A program made the position numbers and the translations under genes. Below, one piece after another: positions 40,284 through 49,701 of a stretch of 64,000 nucleotides of DNA. A model generated the notes under the pieces. That model was given only the letters and a program-made list of their open reading frames with translations, was not told where the DNA came from and searched no databases. The stretch spans positions 930,001 to 994,000 of the forward strand of contig NC_005027.1 in NCBI RefSeq assembly GCF_000196115.1. The letters run 5' to 3'. Every line of letters starts with the position of its first letter. The first letter of the stretch is position 1. The DNA is from Rhodopirellula baltica SH 1 (lineage in GTDB: Bacteria > Planctomycetota > Planctomycetia > Pirellulales > Pirellulaceae).

Positions 40284-41165
40284 GTGACAAAGAGCACCGA
40301 ATCCCCACGTTCGCCGAAGAAAAACTCAGTGAAGAGCAATTCCGCGAAAGAGACTCGAGCGTCAAAGGCACGAAAGCCTGCCTCGACCGCGACGATCGAT
40401 TGGTACGACCGTCCTCAGTACTTTGACATGGTGTTTCGTGACGAAACGGCAATCGAAATGGCATTCCTTGACGAAGCGTACCAGCGATACGCGACCGGAA
40501 CCGTTTCGCGAGTGTATGAACCCGGATGTGGCAGCGGTCGTTTGGTGGCCGCCTCAGCAGCCCGCGGGTATGACGTCGTCGGTTTGGATAACAACGACGC
40601 AATGCTCGCCTATCTGCGGCGTCGATTGCAACGTCGAAAATTGTCTGCCGAGCTCATCAACGGTGACATGACCACGCATGTTTGTTCGCCCGCTGTGGAT
40701 GCCGCGTTTTGCACGTTCAACACGTTTCGACACATGATGGACGAAGCGTCGGCGACCGCTCATTTGCGATCCGTCGCGGAATCGTTGCGTGATGGTGGGA
40801 TCTATGTGCTCGGGTTTCACTGCATTCCTTTGGACGCCGACCCGGACTGCATCGAACGATGGAAAGCTTCCCACGGCGGGACCAACATCAGCGTCACACT
40901 GAAGGTCATTGATTTTCAAAGACAAAAGCGGCGTGAAACTCTTCGGGTGTCTATCAAGGCAACTCGAAAGAACGGAACCGTCGAGCGAGTTCGCAGCGAG
41001 TTCCCGTTGCGGCTTTACACTCCCGCCCAAGCCTTCAAAATGCTGGAGTCCGTCAGCGACGTGTTTGAAATCGTCGGCGTCCATGACTTTGATTACGAGA
41101 TCAAAGAGCAGCGAGAAATGGATGACGACCTGACCGACGCTCTGTTTGTGCTTCGAAAACGATAG
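40284..41165 (+). CDS. Class I SAM-dependent methyltransferase
   Basis: 293 residues with a GTG start at 40284. The first 40 residues are basic and Ser/Lys-rich. Motif I is VYEPGCGSGRLVAASAARGYDVVGLDNNDAMLAYLRRRL, motif II FCTFNTFRHM, and a LxxGGxxxLGxH segment SLRDGGIYVLGFHCIPL. The substrate cannot be told. 15 to 21 bases separate it from the aldehyde dehydrogenase gene, so the two may be co-transcribed. Confidence 0.85.
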   Translation: MTKSTESPRSPKKNSVKSNSAKETRASKARKPASTATIDWYDRPQYFDMVFRDETAIEMAFLDEAYQRYATGTVSRVYEPGCGSGRLVAASAARGYDVVGLDNNDAMLAYLRRRLQRRKLSAELINGDMTTHVCSPAVDAAFCTFNTFRHMMDEASATAHLRSVAESLRDGGIYVLGFHCIPLDADPDCIERWKASHGGTNISVTLKVIDFQRQKRRETLRVSIKATRKNGTVERVRSEFPLRLYTPAQAFKMLESVSDVFEIVGVHDFDYEIKEQREMDDDLTDALFVLRKR

Positions 41166-41186
41166 CCTTCTTTAACGAATGTGATC

Positions 41187-42647
41187 ATGGATTGTTTCCA
41201 AGCCACCTGTGCCGCGAACGGCGAGCTGCTTCCTGGCGAATTTGCGGAGGCGCCTGCGAACCAAATTGACGCCGCGTGCGAGCGTGCCGCGGACGCCGCG
41301 TTGGAACTTCGCGAATTGTCGCCTGAACAGCTGAGTGAGTTTCTGTCGGCGGTGGCGGCGGAAGTTCGATCACGCCGATCAGAGATCGTCGCTCGTTGCG
41401 AGCTGGAGACGGGCTACATCAACGCTCGCGTGGAAGGCGAGTTTGATCGAGCGACCGGGCAATTGGATTTGTTTGCTCGATTGGCAGTGGAGCGTCCTTG
41501 GGATCGAGTGACATCCGAGCCCGCGGATCCGGCTCGAAAACCGTTTCCCAAACCACGGATGACACGGCGATTTGTCCCCGTGGGACCAATCGCCGTGTTT
41601 GGTGCCTGCAACTTCCCACTGGCGATCTCAGTCGTCGGGAACGATTTCGTTTCTGCGATCGCGACTGGCAATCCGGTGATCGTGAAATCTCACCCCAGCC
41701 ACCCGGGCACCTGCGAGTTGCTGGGTGACACGGTCAAAGAGGTGGTGAAGCGGATGGGGTTCCCCGCGGGGACGTTTGATCTTTTTCACGGGAGGAGTCC
41801 GGAAACGTCGATCCGCTTGATTTCGCATCCCGCCATTTCCGCGGTCGGTTTCACCGGCAGTCCACAAGGCGGGCGGGCTCTCGCCAAGGCGGTCTTGGAA
41901 CGCGAAAACCCCATTCCCATTTTCGCAGAACTCGGCAGCACCAACCCGGTGTTCATTGGCCGAGATGCGATGGCCGCACGGGTTGGAACGATCGCCGAAG
42001 GTTTTGCTGCTTCGCTGAGGTTTGGCAACGGTCACATGTGCACCAAACCGGGTGTGGTGATTGTTCATGAGGCGGATGCCGACGCGTTCGTCGAGGCGAC
42101 TTGCAAGACATTCGCCAAACAACCGAACTTGCCCATGCTGAGCGGTCCCGTGGCGGATGCATTTGACCGCGGTATTGAGCAGCTGCAATCCGCCGCCGAC
42201 GTGGAACAGTTGTTTGTTGCGGAAGGATTGGATGGCGAAGGCCCGTGGCATCGCGGGGCTCACTGGTTTGCAATGAGCGCTGAAACAGCGATTCGCGACG
42301 GTTGGCTGCACAGCGAAACGTTCGGCCCGGTTTCGGTCTTGGTGCGGTGTCCAGACGAAGAGACAATGTTGCGGGTTGCGGGCGAATTTCATGGGTCGTT
42401 GACCACGACGTTGCACACCGAAACGTCTGATAATGATTTCGCAATCGACTGGCTCAAGGTATCCGAGCGTTTTGCCGGCCGAATCATTCTCAATGGCTGG
42501 CCGACCGGAATGGAGATTGGGGCAGCGACGCAGCACGGTGGTCCGTTTCCTGCCAGTCTTGACGGTCGCAGCACATCGGTCGGTCATGCCAGTTTGGATC
42601 GTTTTGTGCGCCCGATTTGCTACCAGAATTGGCCCGAAAGTCTGTGA
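41187..42647 (+). CDS. Aldehyde dehydrogenase (alpha-ketoglutaric semialdehyde dehydrogenase-like)
   Basis: 486 residues. Motifs are FGACNFPLAISVVGNDFVSAIATGNPVIVKSHPSHPG, GFTGSPQGGRAL, the base EL in IFAELGSTNPVF and the catalytic cysteine in GNGHMCTKPG. The FPLA and SHPSHPGT signatures resemble ketoglutarate-semialdehyde dehydrogenases that act at the end of sugar-acid pathways (D-glucarate, L-arabinose, hydroxyproline). Exact substrate unproven. ATG 41187 is preferred; GTG 41181 is two codons upstream. Confidence 0.9.
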   Translation: MDCFQATCAANGELLPGEFAEAPANQIDAACERAADAALELRELSPEQLSEFLSAVAAEVRSRRSEIVARCELETGYINARVEGEFDRATGQLDLFARLAVERPWDRVTSEPADPARKPFPKPRMTRRFVPVGPIAVFGACNFPLAISVVGNDFVSAIATGNPVIVKSHPSHPGTCELLGDTVKEVVKRMGFPAGTFDLFHGRSPETSIRLISHPAISAVGFTGSPQGGRALAKAVLERENPIPIFAELGSTNPVFIGRDAMAARVGTIAEGFAASLRFGNGHMCTKPGVVIVHEADADAFVEATCKTFAKQPNLPMLSGPVADAFDRGIEQLQSAADVEQLFVAEGLDGEGPWHRGAHWFAMSAETAIRDGWLHSETFGPVSVLVRCPDEETMLRVAGEFHGSLTTTLHTETSDNDFAIDWLKVSERFAGRIILNGWPTGMEIGAATQHGGPFPASLDGRSTSVGHASLDRFVRPICYQNWPESL

Positions 42648-42882
42648 CGTTGCGATCGCCGTTTTCGCCTGCACTCCAATTGTCGCCCTTTCCAACCCTA
42701 TAGATACCGTGGTCGACAGTGGGTGAGCCGGATTCCGAGCGTTTGGTAAATCGGAATCGTAGAACTGCCTCGAACGAGGCTGCTTTCTCGGCGAAAACCT
42801 GGTGAACAGACTAGGATGCGATGCGACGTTTGATACCATTGTTGCTGCTTCCCATTCGAGTCTTTGACTGGCTCCAAAATTC

Positions 42883-45800
42883 GTGCCACGCCCCAACGAA
42901 GATCCAACCGAAGTTCGTTCTTCGATCTCCGCTGAAATCGTTGCCAAACACATCGGCGACTATCAAATCGTCCGAACGCTCGGCACCGGCGGGATGGGCG
43001 AAGTCTATTTGGCTCGGCACACAGAAACGCATCAGGAAGTCGCACTGAAGGTGTTGCGACACCATGTAGCGGACAACCCACGTTTTCGACGTCGGTTTGA
43101 ACGTGAAGCAAATCTGATCCAAACGTTGGACCATGATCACATCGTGCCGCTATTGGATGCCGGTGACGACAATGGCTCGCCCTATTTGGCGATGCGGTTT
43201 GTCGACGGTCAGACCCTCGCGGATTTGATTCTCGAACAGCGTGGAATCGATGATGCGGAACGCTCAGGAGTTGATTCTCAGACCGACACGGCCATTCTCT
43301 CGCATGCATTGGTAACGCCCGATGACAGCGGGAAATCATACGAGTTCATTGCAAACGCCATCGCTGATGTTGCTGAGGCGTTGCACAGTGCTCACGCAAA
43401 CAAGGTGATTCATCGCGATGTGAAGCCGTCGAACTTGATCATCGATCGCGATGGCAAGTTGTGGTTGATGGACTTTGGGTTGGCGTTTTTGGAAGACGAT
43501 CAAACCGCATTGACGATGACCGGTGATCTGGTTGGAACGCCGGCTTACATGAGCCCCGAGCAGACCATTGGATCTCACTCCGAGGTGACGCGTCGATCGG
43601 ACGTCTACAGTTTGGGAGCGACCCTTTACGAATGGGCAACGTTGCATCGTCCGTTCAGTGGCAACCGGGAACAGGTGTTGGTCAACGTCGCAAACGGAAG
43701 TTTGGCGACGCCTCGCAGTCTGCGCAATGATTTGCCCGTCGCATTGGAAGCGGTCATTTGCAAAGCGATGGCACGCTCGCCCGAAGGCCGATATCCGACC
43801 GCGGCGGATTTCGCCGAAGACCTGCGACGTTTCGCGGCTGGCAAGACCGTCAATGCGAGAATGCCACGTTGGAGCGAACGTTTGTTCCGATGGAGCCAGC
43901 GAAATCCGATGGTTGCGTTGGCGTCCTTCATCGGTGTGGTCGCCACGATTGTCGCTGTCTTGAGCATGCAAGCGATTTACTCGGGCCAATTGGTTCTGAT
44001 CAATGAACAACTTGAAAAGAGCAACGATGATCTGATCGCTTCGAATTTGCAGTTGGAAGCCCGCGAGGCGGAGCTGAGCAATCAGCTATTTATCTCGGAC
44101 ATGTCGCTCGCGTTCAACGCTTTTTCGGCCAACAACCTTTTCACAACCAAGCAGTTGGTTGATAAGCACCGGACGCAAGCATCTCCTTTTGGGACCAATC
44201 GATTTGCGTTTGAACTTTTAAATTACCTCGCCTCTCCGCCATCTTCGACCTTGCTGACTCAGCATGATTCGCCGGCCACCGGGATAGCTGTTTCCAATGA
44301 TGGGAAGCTGCTGGTGTCTGCTGGTGAAGACGGCTCAGTTCACGTGGTGGACCTGCAGACAAACCAACGATTGCACCAGTACCAATTGCCGGGGCGGCTC
44401 GATTGCATTGCCATCAGCCCTGACAATCAGTTCTTTCTAACTGGGCTGAACGAGTCCATTGGGTTTTGTCCAATCAAGGTCTACCGAATTGATACCGGCG
44501 AGGAGGTCTTGGGGTTACTGGGACACTGGCATTCGATGGAGTCGGGAACCTTTTCATCGGATGGCAAATTGATCGCGACGGCGGATCGATATCGACAGGT
44601 GCAGGTCCACGATATGGACGGCAAGGTTGTCAAATCACTGGACGCGACGACTCGGAATGAATCTTTGGCATTCCTCGAAGATAGCCATCGGTTGGTTTAT
44701 GTGTATGAACGCGAACCGCAACGTGAACTGCGCGTGTTGGATTTGGAAACCGGCGAGCACACTGTCATTCCCACCGACGTGACGGTGGCGCAATTCGCTT
44801 TCTCTCAGCCGCAAGGGAAGGAGAAAGCTTTCCGAATTGTGGCACAAGGGTATGGTGCTCTTTCTGTTTCTGACTTTGGGCAGTCAGCTCCGTTTGTCGA
44901 ATTAGATTCGTTCAGTGCCACGTTCCGTTGCGTTGCAATCAGCGGTGATGGGAGCTTGGTCTATTCAGGAACCGATGAAGGGTCGGTCTATGTTTGGCGG
45001 TTGAGAGACCGAGACCATGCCAACCAGTTGTTCCGACCATTGGTTGTTCCTGCCGCGAACGGCCGGATCTACGACATCGTCGCTTTGCCGGAGCAAGCGA
45101 CGACGCCGCGTTTTGTCACTGCGGCCGAAGATGGCAAGGTGGTTCTTTGGGAAACCGAAGAGAAAATGCCGATTCGGCCAAGCCATCAGGATGTTGCATA
45201 CCGGAACACACGAACCATGGCGATTGCGACGCCTCACCAAGGTTCATCGGACGTGTTTCTTGCACTCACAAGTGGGAGAATCGGTCACTACAATCCGCGG
45301 ATAAATTTGCATGGTATGTCGGTTATCACGCAATTCTCTCGAAAAGAATCGATTGAGCTTGCTGTCAATGAAGACGCTTCGGTGATCGCGTTATGCTCGG
45401 ATAAAGAACTGAAGATCTACGACGTCAAGTCGACCAGGCTTGTGAAGACCGTCCCCAGTCCTGATCTGGAACGGTCCTGCCGCGGCATGCAGTACCAGGA
45501 AGATCGACTTTACGTTGTCTACACGGATGAAGTGATTGTCTACAAGGTTCCAGACTATTCATTGGCTGGTGTGATCAAACTTCCGTCTGACAATGCCAAA
45601 GCGATCCTTCCGATGCCAATGGATCATTCGCTTTTGGTCGTGACGGACAGGGCACTTTGTCAAATTGAGGGAATGTCTGCGAGCCTTTACGAAGAAGCTC
45701 AAACCGCAGCGGACCACTATCATCGCGTCGCGATTGATTCGCGTGGCAAGCAAATGGCGATCATTCGAGCCAATCGATTGATCGAGGTCCGTTCGATTCC

Positions 45801-46134
45801 TGAAGGGGAAACGATCGCCGTGTTGCGAGGCCACGTTCAAAGGCCGAGCGATTGTCAGTTCCTAGACAATGACCAGACGGTCGCCACGACTAGCGAAGAA
45901 GGGCTCATTCGATTCTGGGACATCGCCAGCGAACGCGAAATGGGAGCCATCGTCGCGGGCAAAAGTTCACACAATCGGCTTCACTATTTCAAAGACTTCG
46001 ACATGTTGCTTTCGACTTCGCCCGATACTCCAATTGATCTTTGGGTGACCAATCGAAGTCAAACAAGTCTCGCCTCCGAGGAGCTGACGGAGAAAAAAGG
46101 AGCGAATGAAAAAGACATTGGTCTTGTGAGATAA
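42883..46134 (+). CDS. Ser/Thr kinase with WD40-like repeats, paralogue A
   Basis: 1083 residues. The kinase domain (about residues 27-325) has LGTGGMGEVYLA, VALKVL, HRDVKPSNLI, MDFGLA and GTPAYMSPEQ. One helix (MVALASFIGVVATIVAVLSM) follows, then a coiled coil (INEQLEKSNDDLIASNLQLEAREAELSNQL), a linker FISDMSLAFNAFSANN, and about 600 residues of beta-propeller-like repeats (VSNDGKLLVSAGEDGSVHVVDL, ISGDGSLVYSGTDEGSVYVWRL, FWDIASEREMG). The kinase is cytoplasmic and the repeat domain probably extracytoplasmic. GTG start at 42883. First of three tandem paralogues; the 235-bp gap before it holds nothing obvious. Confidence 0.93.
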   Translation: MPRPNEDPTEVRSSISAEIVAKHIGDYQIVRTLGTGGMGEVYLARHTETHQEVALKVLRHHVADNPRFRRRFEREANLIQTLDHDHIVPLLDAGDDNGSPYLAMRFVDGQTLADLILEQRGIDDAERSGVDSQTDTAILSHALVTPDDSGKSYEFIANAIADVAEALHSAHANKVIHRDVKPSNLIIDRDGKLWLMDFGLAFLEDDQTALTMTGDLVGTPAYMSPEQTIGSHSEVTRRSDVYSLGATLYEWATLHRPFSGNREQVLVNVANGSLATPRSLRNDLPVALEAVICKAMARSPEGRYPTAADFAEDLRRFAAGKTVNARMPRWSERLFRWSQRNPMVALASFIGVVATIVAVLSMQAIYSGQLVLINEQLEKSNDDLIASNLQLEAREAELSNQLFISDMSLAFNAFSANNLFTTKQLVDKHRTQASPFGTNRFAFELLNYLASPPSSTLLTQHDSPATGIAVSNDGKLLVSAGEDGSVHVVDLQTNQRLHQYQLPGRLDCIAISPDNQFFLTGLNESIGFCPIKVYRIDTGEEVLGLLGHWHSMESGTFSSDGKLIATADRYRQVQVHDMDGKVVKSLDATTRNESLAFLEDSHRLVYVYEREPQRELRVLDLETGEHTVIPTDVTVAQFAFSQPQGKEKAFRIVAQGYGALSVSDFGQSAPFVELDSFSATFRCVAISGDGSLVYSGTDEGSVYVWRLRDRDHANQLFRPLVVPAANGRIYDIVALPEQATTPRFVTAAEDGKVVLWETEEKMPIRPSHQDVAYRNTRTMAIATPHQGSSDVFLALTSGRIGHYNPRINLHGMSVITQFSRKESIELAVNEDASVIALCSDKELKIYDVKSTRLVKTVPSPDLERSCRGMQYQEDRLYVVYTDEVIVYKVPDYSLAGVIKLPSDNAKAILPMPMDHSLLVVTDRALCQIEGMSASLYEEAQTAADHYHRVAIDSRGKQMAIIRANRLIEVRSIPEGETIAVLRGHVQRPSDCQFLDNDQTVATTSEEGLIRFWDIASEREMGAIVAGKSSHNRLHYFKDFDMLLSTSPDTPIDLWVTNRSQTSLASEELTEKKGANEKDIGLVR

Positions 46135-46340
46135 TTCATTCGCGATTGGAGTATCTTAGAGGTCCGGGACGATCAAACGTTTCGCGTCAACCTTCGCTCG
46201 CACGGAGGTGCCGTTTGTTGAGTTGAGCAATCGGCATCGACAATCCCGGCCGTGTTGTCCGCCCGGTGTTCAATGTTTGTGCAATGAACCATTGGTTATC
46301 AAGCACTCCCAAGCCTTTGATTCATTGAGTTCAGCACGAC

Positions 46341-49300
46341 GTGAGTTCCCGAAACGATGCCCCCACGGAAGCCGTCCGCGTCGAGGACGATCAGGCAGAC
46401 TCGTCGTCCCAACACTTTGGTCGCTATCGGGTCGTTCGGACGCTCGGCACCGGTGGCATGGGCGAGGTTTATTTGGCGGAGGATGCTGCGACGGGCCAGC
46501 AGGTCGCCCTGAAGTTGTTGCAACATCGGGTTTCGAAACAGTCCCGGATGCGGCGACGTTTCGAACGCGAAGCCAACCTGATTCAAGAACTTCGGCACGA
46601 TCACATCGTTCCGCTGATGGAATCCGGTGTCGAGGAAGGCACGCAGTACTTGGTCATGCGCTACATCGATGGGCCGACGCTCGCCGATCGCATTTTGAAA
46701 GCCAATGGCGACCATGATTCCGGTGAGTTCTCGGTCGACGCCGGACACGGTGGCGGATCGCATGATGCTAAAGAAGATGACGTTGCGATAGCGGCAGATT
46801 CTTTTGAGCTGATCGCTCGATCAATCGCCGACATCGCTGATGCCTTGCAGGTTGCTCATGACGAACGAGTGATTCACCGAGATATCAAACCATCGAACTT
46901 GATTTTTGACCGAGATGGCAAGATTTGGTTGACTGATTTTGGGTTGGCACTGATCGAGGATCAAAACACGGCGCTCACGCTGACCGGTGATATTCTCGGC
47001 ACGCCGGCTTACATGAGTCCTGAGCAGACGATCGGATCGCAAACTGATATCACCCGTCGGTCCGATATCTACAGTCTTGGAGCGACGTTGTACGAATGGG
47101 CGACGCTGCAACGCCCCTTTCAAGGCAATCGTGATCAAATCTTGGCCAACGTTGCCAACGGAAGCCTTGCGACGCCAAGAAACGTTCGCAGCGATCTGCC
47201 GCGGCCACTCGAAGCTGTCATTTGCAAAGCAATGTCGCGTTCGCCCGACGCCCGTTACTCCACCGCGGCGGAGTTCGCACAGGATCTCCGCAGGTTTGCC
47301 GAGGGCAAGTCGGTTCATGCAAAAATGCCGGGCTGGCCCGAACGTTTGGTGCGGTGGAGCCGTCGCAACCCATTGGTCACCTTGGCAACCTTGATCGGTG
47401 TGATCTCTCTTGTCATGACCGTGTTGGGGATGCAGGCCATGCATTCGGAGCAACTCACGCGAGTGAACGAAAAACTCGCGGAGAGCAACGATGAGCTGAT
47501 CGAGACCAACCTGGAACTCGAATCTCGCGAAGCACAGTTGCGAGAACAACTGTATGTGTCGGACATGTCGTTGGCATTCCAGGCTTACAACGGACACAAC
47601 CTGAAGGCCACCAAGGAACTGCTTGACAAGCATCGCCCGAAACCTGAGGAACGCGGTTCAAACCGATTGGCTTTTGAAATCCTCGATTACCTAATCACTC
47701 CTCCGCCATCGAAACTTCTGACCCAGCACAACTCGCCGGCGACTGAGGTCGCCCTTTCGCGGAATGGGCAAATTGCGATTTCGGTCAGCAAAGACGGCGA
47801 GGTCCATGTGGTCGATTTGCAATCGGAAAAACTCACCCATCGCTACAAGCTGTCCGGACGTCTCGACGCGATCGCGATCAGTTCTGACAACAAACATTTT
47901 CTGACTGGTCTGAACGGCGACGTCGGATTCAACTCGATCACGCTTCGTGAGATCGCAACAGGAACCGAGACGCTTGGATTGCTCGGGCATTGGCACAACA
48001 TCGAGTCCGCCGCGTTCTCATCCGATGGAACACTTTTCGCGACGGCGGGCCGCTATCGCGATGTTCAGGTTCATCGTTTCGATGGGACGGCGGTAAAAAC
48101 GGTTTACGGCGGCTCACGCAATGAATCACTGCATTTCGCGGGCGAAGGACATACGCTCGCCTACGTGAAAGAGGTTGGCAAGCAGCGTTTGCTGCATGCC
48201 GTCGACCTCGATACCGATCAGGAAACTCGCGTTCCGGTTGAAGGTGAAACCACTCATTTTTCCATCGTGCAGCCAGCCGGTAATCCCTATCGCACGGTGG
48301 CTTTTGGCGAAAAGTATATCAAGGTCGCAGATTCCACCAACGAAAGACATTTCGCACAAGCCATTGCGTTCGATGCGCCAATTCGCTGTGTCGCCATTTC
48401 TGCTGATGGTGAAGACGTCTATGCCGGAACCGATGATGGGGTGGTCTACGCGTGGACGCTGACCAACCGAACTGAGTTTGGCAATTTGCCGCCGCCGATG
48501 ATCTTTCAAGCGGCGGAAGGTCAAGTCACCAGCATTCAGGTGGTCCCCACGAGCGACGAATCGGTACGGATCGTGACAACCGCAGAGGATGGCCAGGTTC
48601 GGATTTGGGATTTGACCGACAAGTTGCCGGTTCGTCCAAACCCTATGGGACGCACGTTTGTGACGGCTCAAGTCATCAATTTGTATTCTCATCACGAGCG
48701 ACCATTCGATGTCTTCCTGAAGTTGGAGGACAATAGTGTTTGGCATTACGACCCCAGACGCGATTTGAACCGAATGCTGCCGATCAAGTGCGAATTGAAA
48801 GAATGGGGATTTCAGTTTGGCTGCGATTCGGATGCGTCAAAAATCGCCATCGCAAATATCGAGGAAGTCGAAGTCCGCGACGTGGCGTCGTCTGAGTTGC
48901 TTGCTCGGATCACTCCACCGTACGAAAATGAACCGATCAGCGATGTGAAGTTCGTCGAGGGAAAACTATGTGTCTTGTTGACCAAACAGTTGTTGGTTTA
49001 CGACACGTTGGACTATTCGCTGATTGAAACCCACGATCTTCCGAGCGACAACAACAGTCTGTTGCTGAATATTCCGAACAGCGACGCGTTGATGATCCAA
49101 GCATCCAACATGCTTTGCACCTACGAGGATTCGATTGTCTCCGTTTTCGAAAAAGCATCCACGACAGCGGTGCGATACGTGCGAGTTGATTTTGATGCCC
49201 TCGCCAGCCGGGTTGCGGTGGTCTTTGATAATCGATTGGTGGAGGTTCGCAGTTATCCTCAGAACGAGACGGTCTCGGTGCTGCGAGGGTATTCCAAACC

Positions 49301-49562
49301 GATCGCTGACAGCGTCTTTCTAGACCGCGGACGAACGCTCGCCACAACCGGTGAAGAGGGATTGATTCGGTTCTGGGATTTGTCGAGCGAACGCGAAATG
49401 GGAATGCTTCCGACTGGGCAGCACTTGGGAAACGATCTGCACCTTTTGGGTGACACCGATCTCTTGATGGTCACCTCGAAACAATCACCTGCGGAACTGT
49501 TACTTACCAAACAGTCTCGGGCTAGACTGGCCGAACAACGGCGGGCGATAGGATTGGATTGA
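46341..49562 (+). CDS. Ser/Thr kinase with WD40-like repeats, paralogue B
   Basis: 1073 residues with the same layout as paralogue A: glycine loop LGTGGMGEVYLA, HRDIKPSNLI, TDFGLA, GTPAYMSPEQTIGS, helix LVTLATLIGVISLVMTVLGM, coiled coil (VNEKLAESNDELIETNLELESREAQLREQL), then repeats such as RNGQIAISVSKDGEVHVVDL and the ending EEGLIRFWDLSSEREMGML. The GTG start at 46341 lies in CAGCACGACGTGAG, nearly identical to the start region of paralogue C. All catalytic residues are present. Confidence 0.93.
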   Translation: MSSRNDAPTEAVRVEDDQADSSSQHFGRYRVVRTLGTGGMGEVYLAEDAATGQQVALKLLQHRVSKQSRMRRRFEREANLIQELRHDHIVPLMESGVEEGTQYLVMRYIDGPTLADRILKANGDHDSGEFSVDAGHGGGSHDAKEDDVAIAADSFELIARSIADIADALQVAHDERVIHRDIKPSNLIFDRDGKIWLTDFGLALIEDQNTALTLTGDILGTPAYMSPEQTIGSQTDITRRSDIYSLGATLYEWATLQRPFQGNRDQILANVANGSLATPRNVRSDLPRPLEAVICKAMSRSPDARYSTAAEFAQDLRRFAEGKSVHAKMPGWPERLVRWSRRNPLVTLATLIGVISLVMTVLGMQAMHSEQLTRVNEKLAESNDELIETNLELESREAQLREQLYVSDMSLAFQAYNGHNLKATKELLDKHRPKPEERGSNRLAFEILDYLITPPPSKLLTQHNSPATEVALSRNGQIAISVSKDGEVHVVDLQSEKLTHRYKLSGRLDAIAISSDNKHFLTGLNGDVGFNSITLREIATGTETLGLLGHWHNIESAAFSSDGTLFATAGRYRDVQVHRFDGTAVKTVYGGSRNESLHFAGEGHTLAYVKEVGKQRLLHAVDLDTDQETRVPVEGETTHFSIVQPAGNPYRTVAFGEKYIKVADSTNERHFAQAIAFDAPIRCVAISADGEDVYAGTDDGVVYAWTLTNRTEFGNLPPPMIFQAAEGQVTSIQVVPTSDESVRIVTTAEDGQVRIWDLTDKLPVRPNPMGRTFVTAQVINLYSHHERPFDVFLKLEDNSVWHYDPRRDLNRMLPIKCELKEWGFQFGCDSDASKIAIANIEEVEVRDVASSELLARITPPYENEPISDVKFVEGKLCVLLTKQLLVYDTLDYSLIETHDLPSDNNSLLLNIPNSDALMIQASNMLCTYEDSIVSVFEKASTTAVRYVRVDFDALASRVAVVFDNRLVEVRSYPQNETVSVLRGYSKPIADSVFLDRGRTLATTGEEGLIRFWDLSSEREMGMLPTGQHLGNDLHLLGDTDLLMVTSKQSPAELLLTKQSRARLAEQRRAIGLD

Positions 49563-49701
49563 TCCAACGGGTTCGCCGAAGCCGTTGAGATCAACCTAAG
49601 TTTTTCTCTGCTCACAACGGTTTGTCCATCGTTGAATTTTGGATCGACCAAACGCCCTTCTTCCGCTCACACTTTGTTTCGCACTGATGGTTCAGCACGA
49701 C

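Noticed and set aside
46208-46717. 169-codon frame on the + strand over the start of kinase B
   Set aside because: Arg/Gly/Ser-rich composition and full overlap with the well-supported kinase frame.
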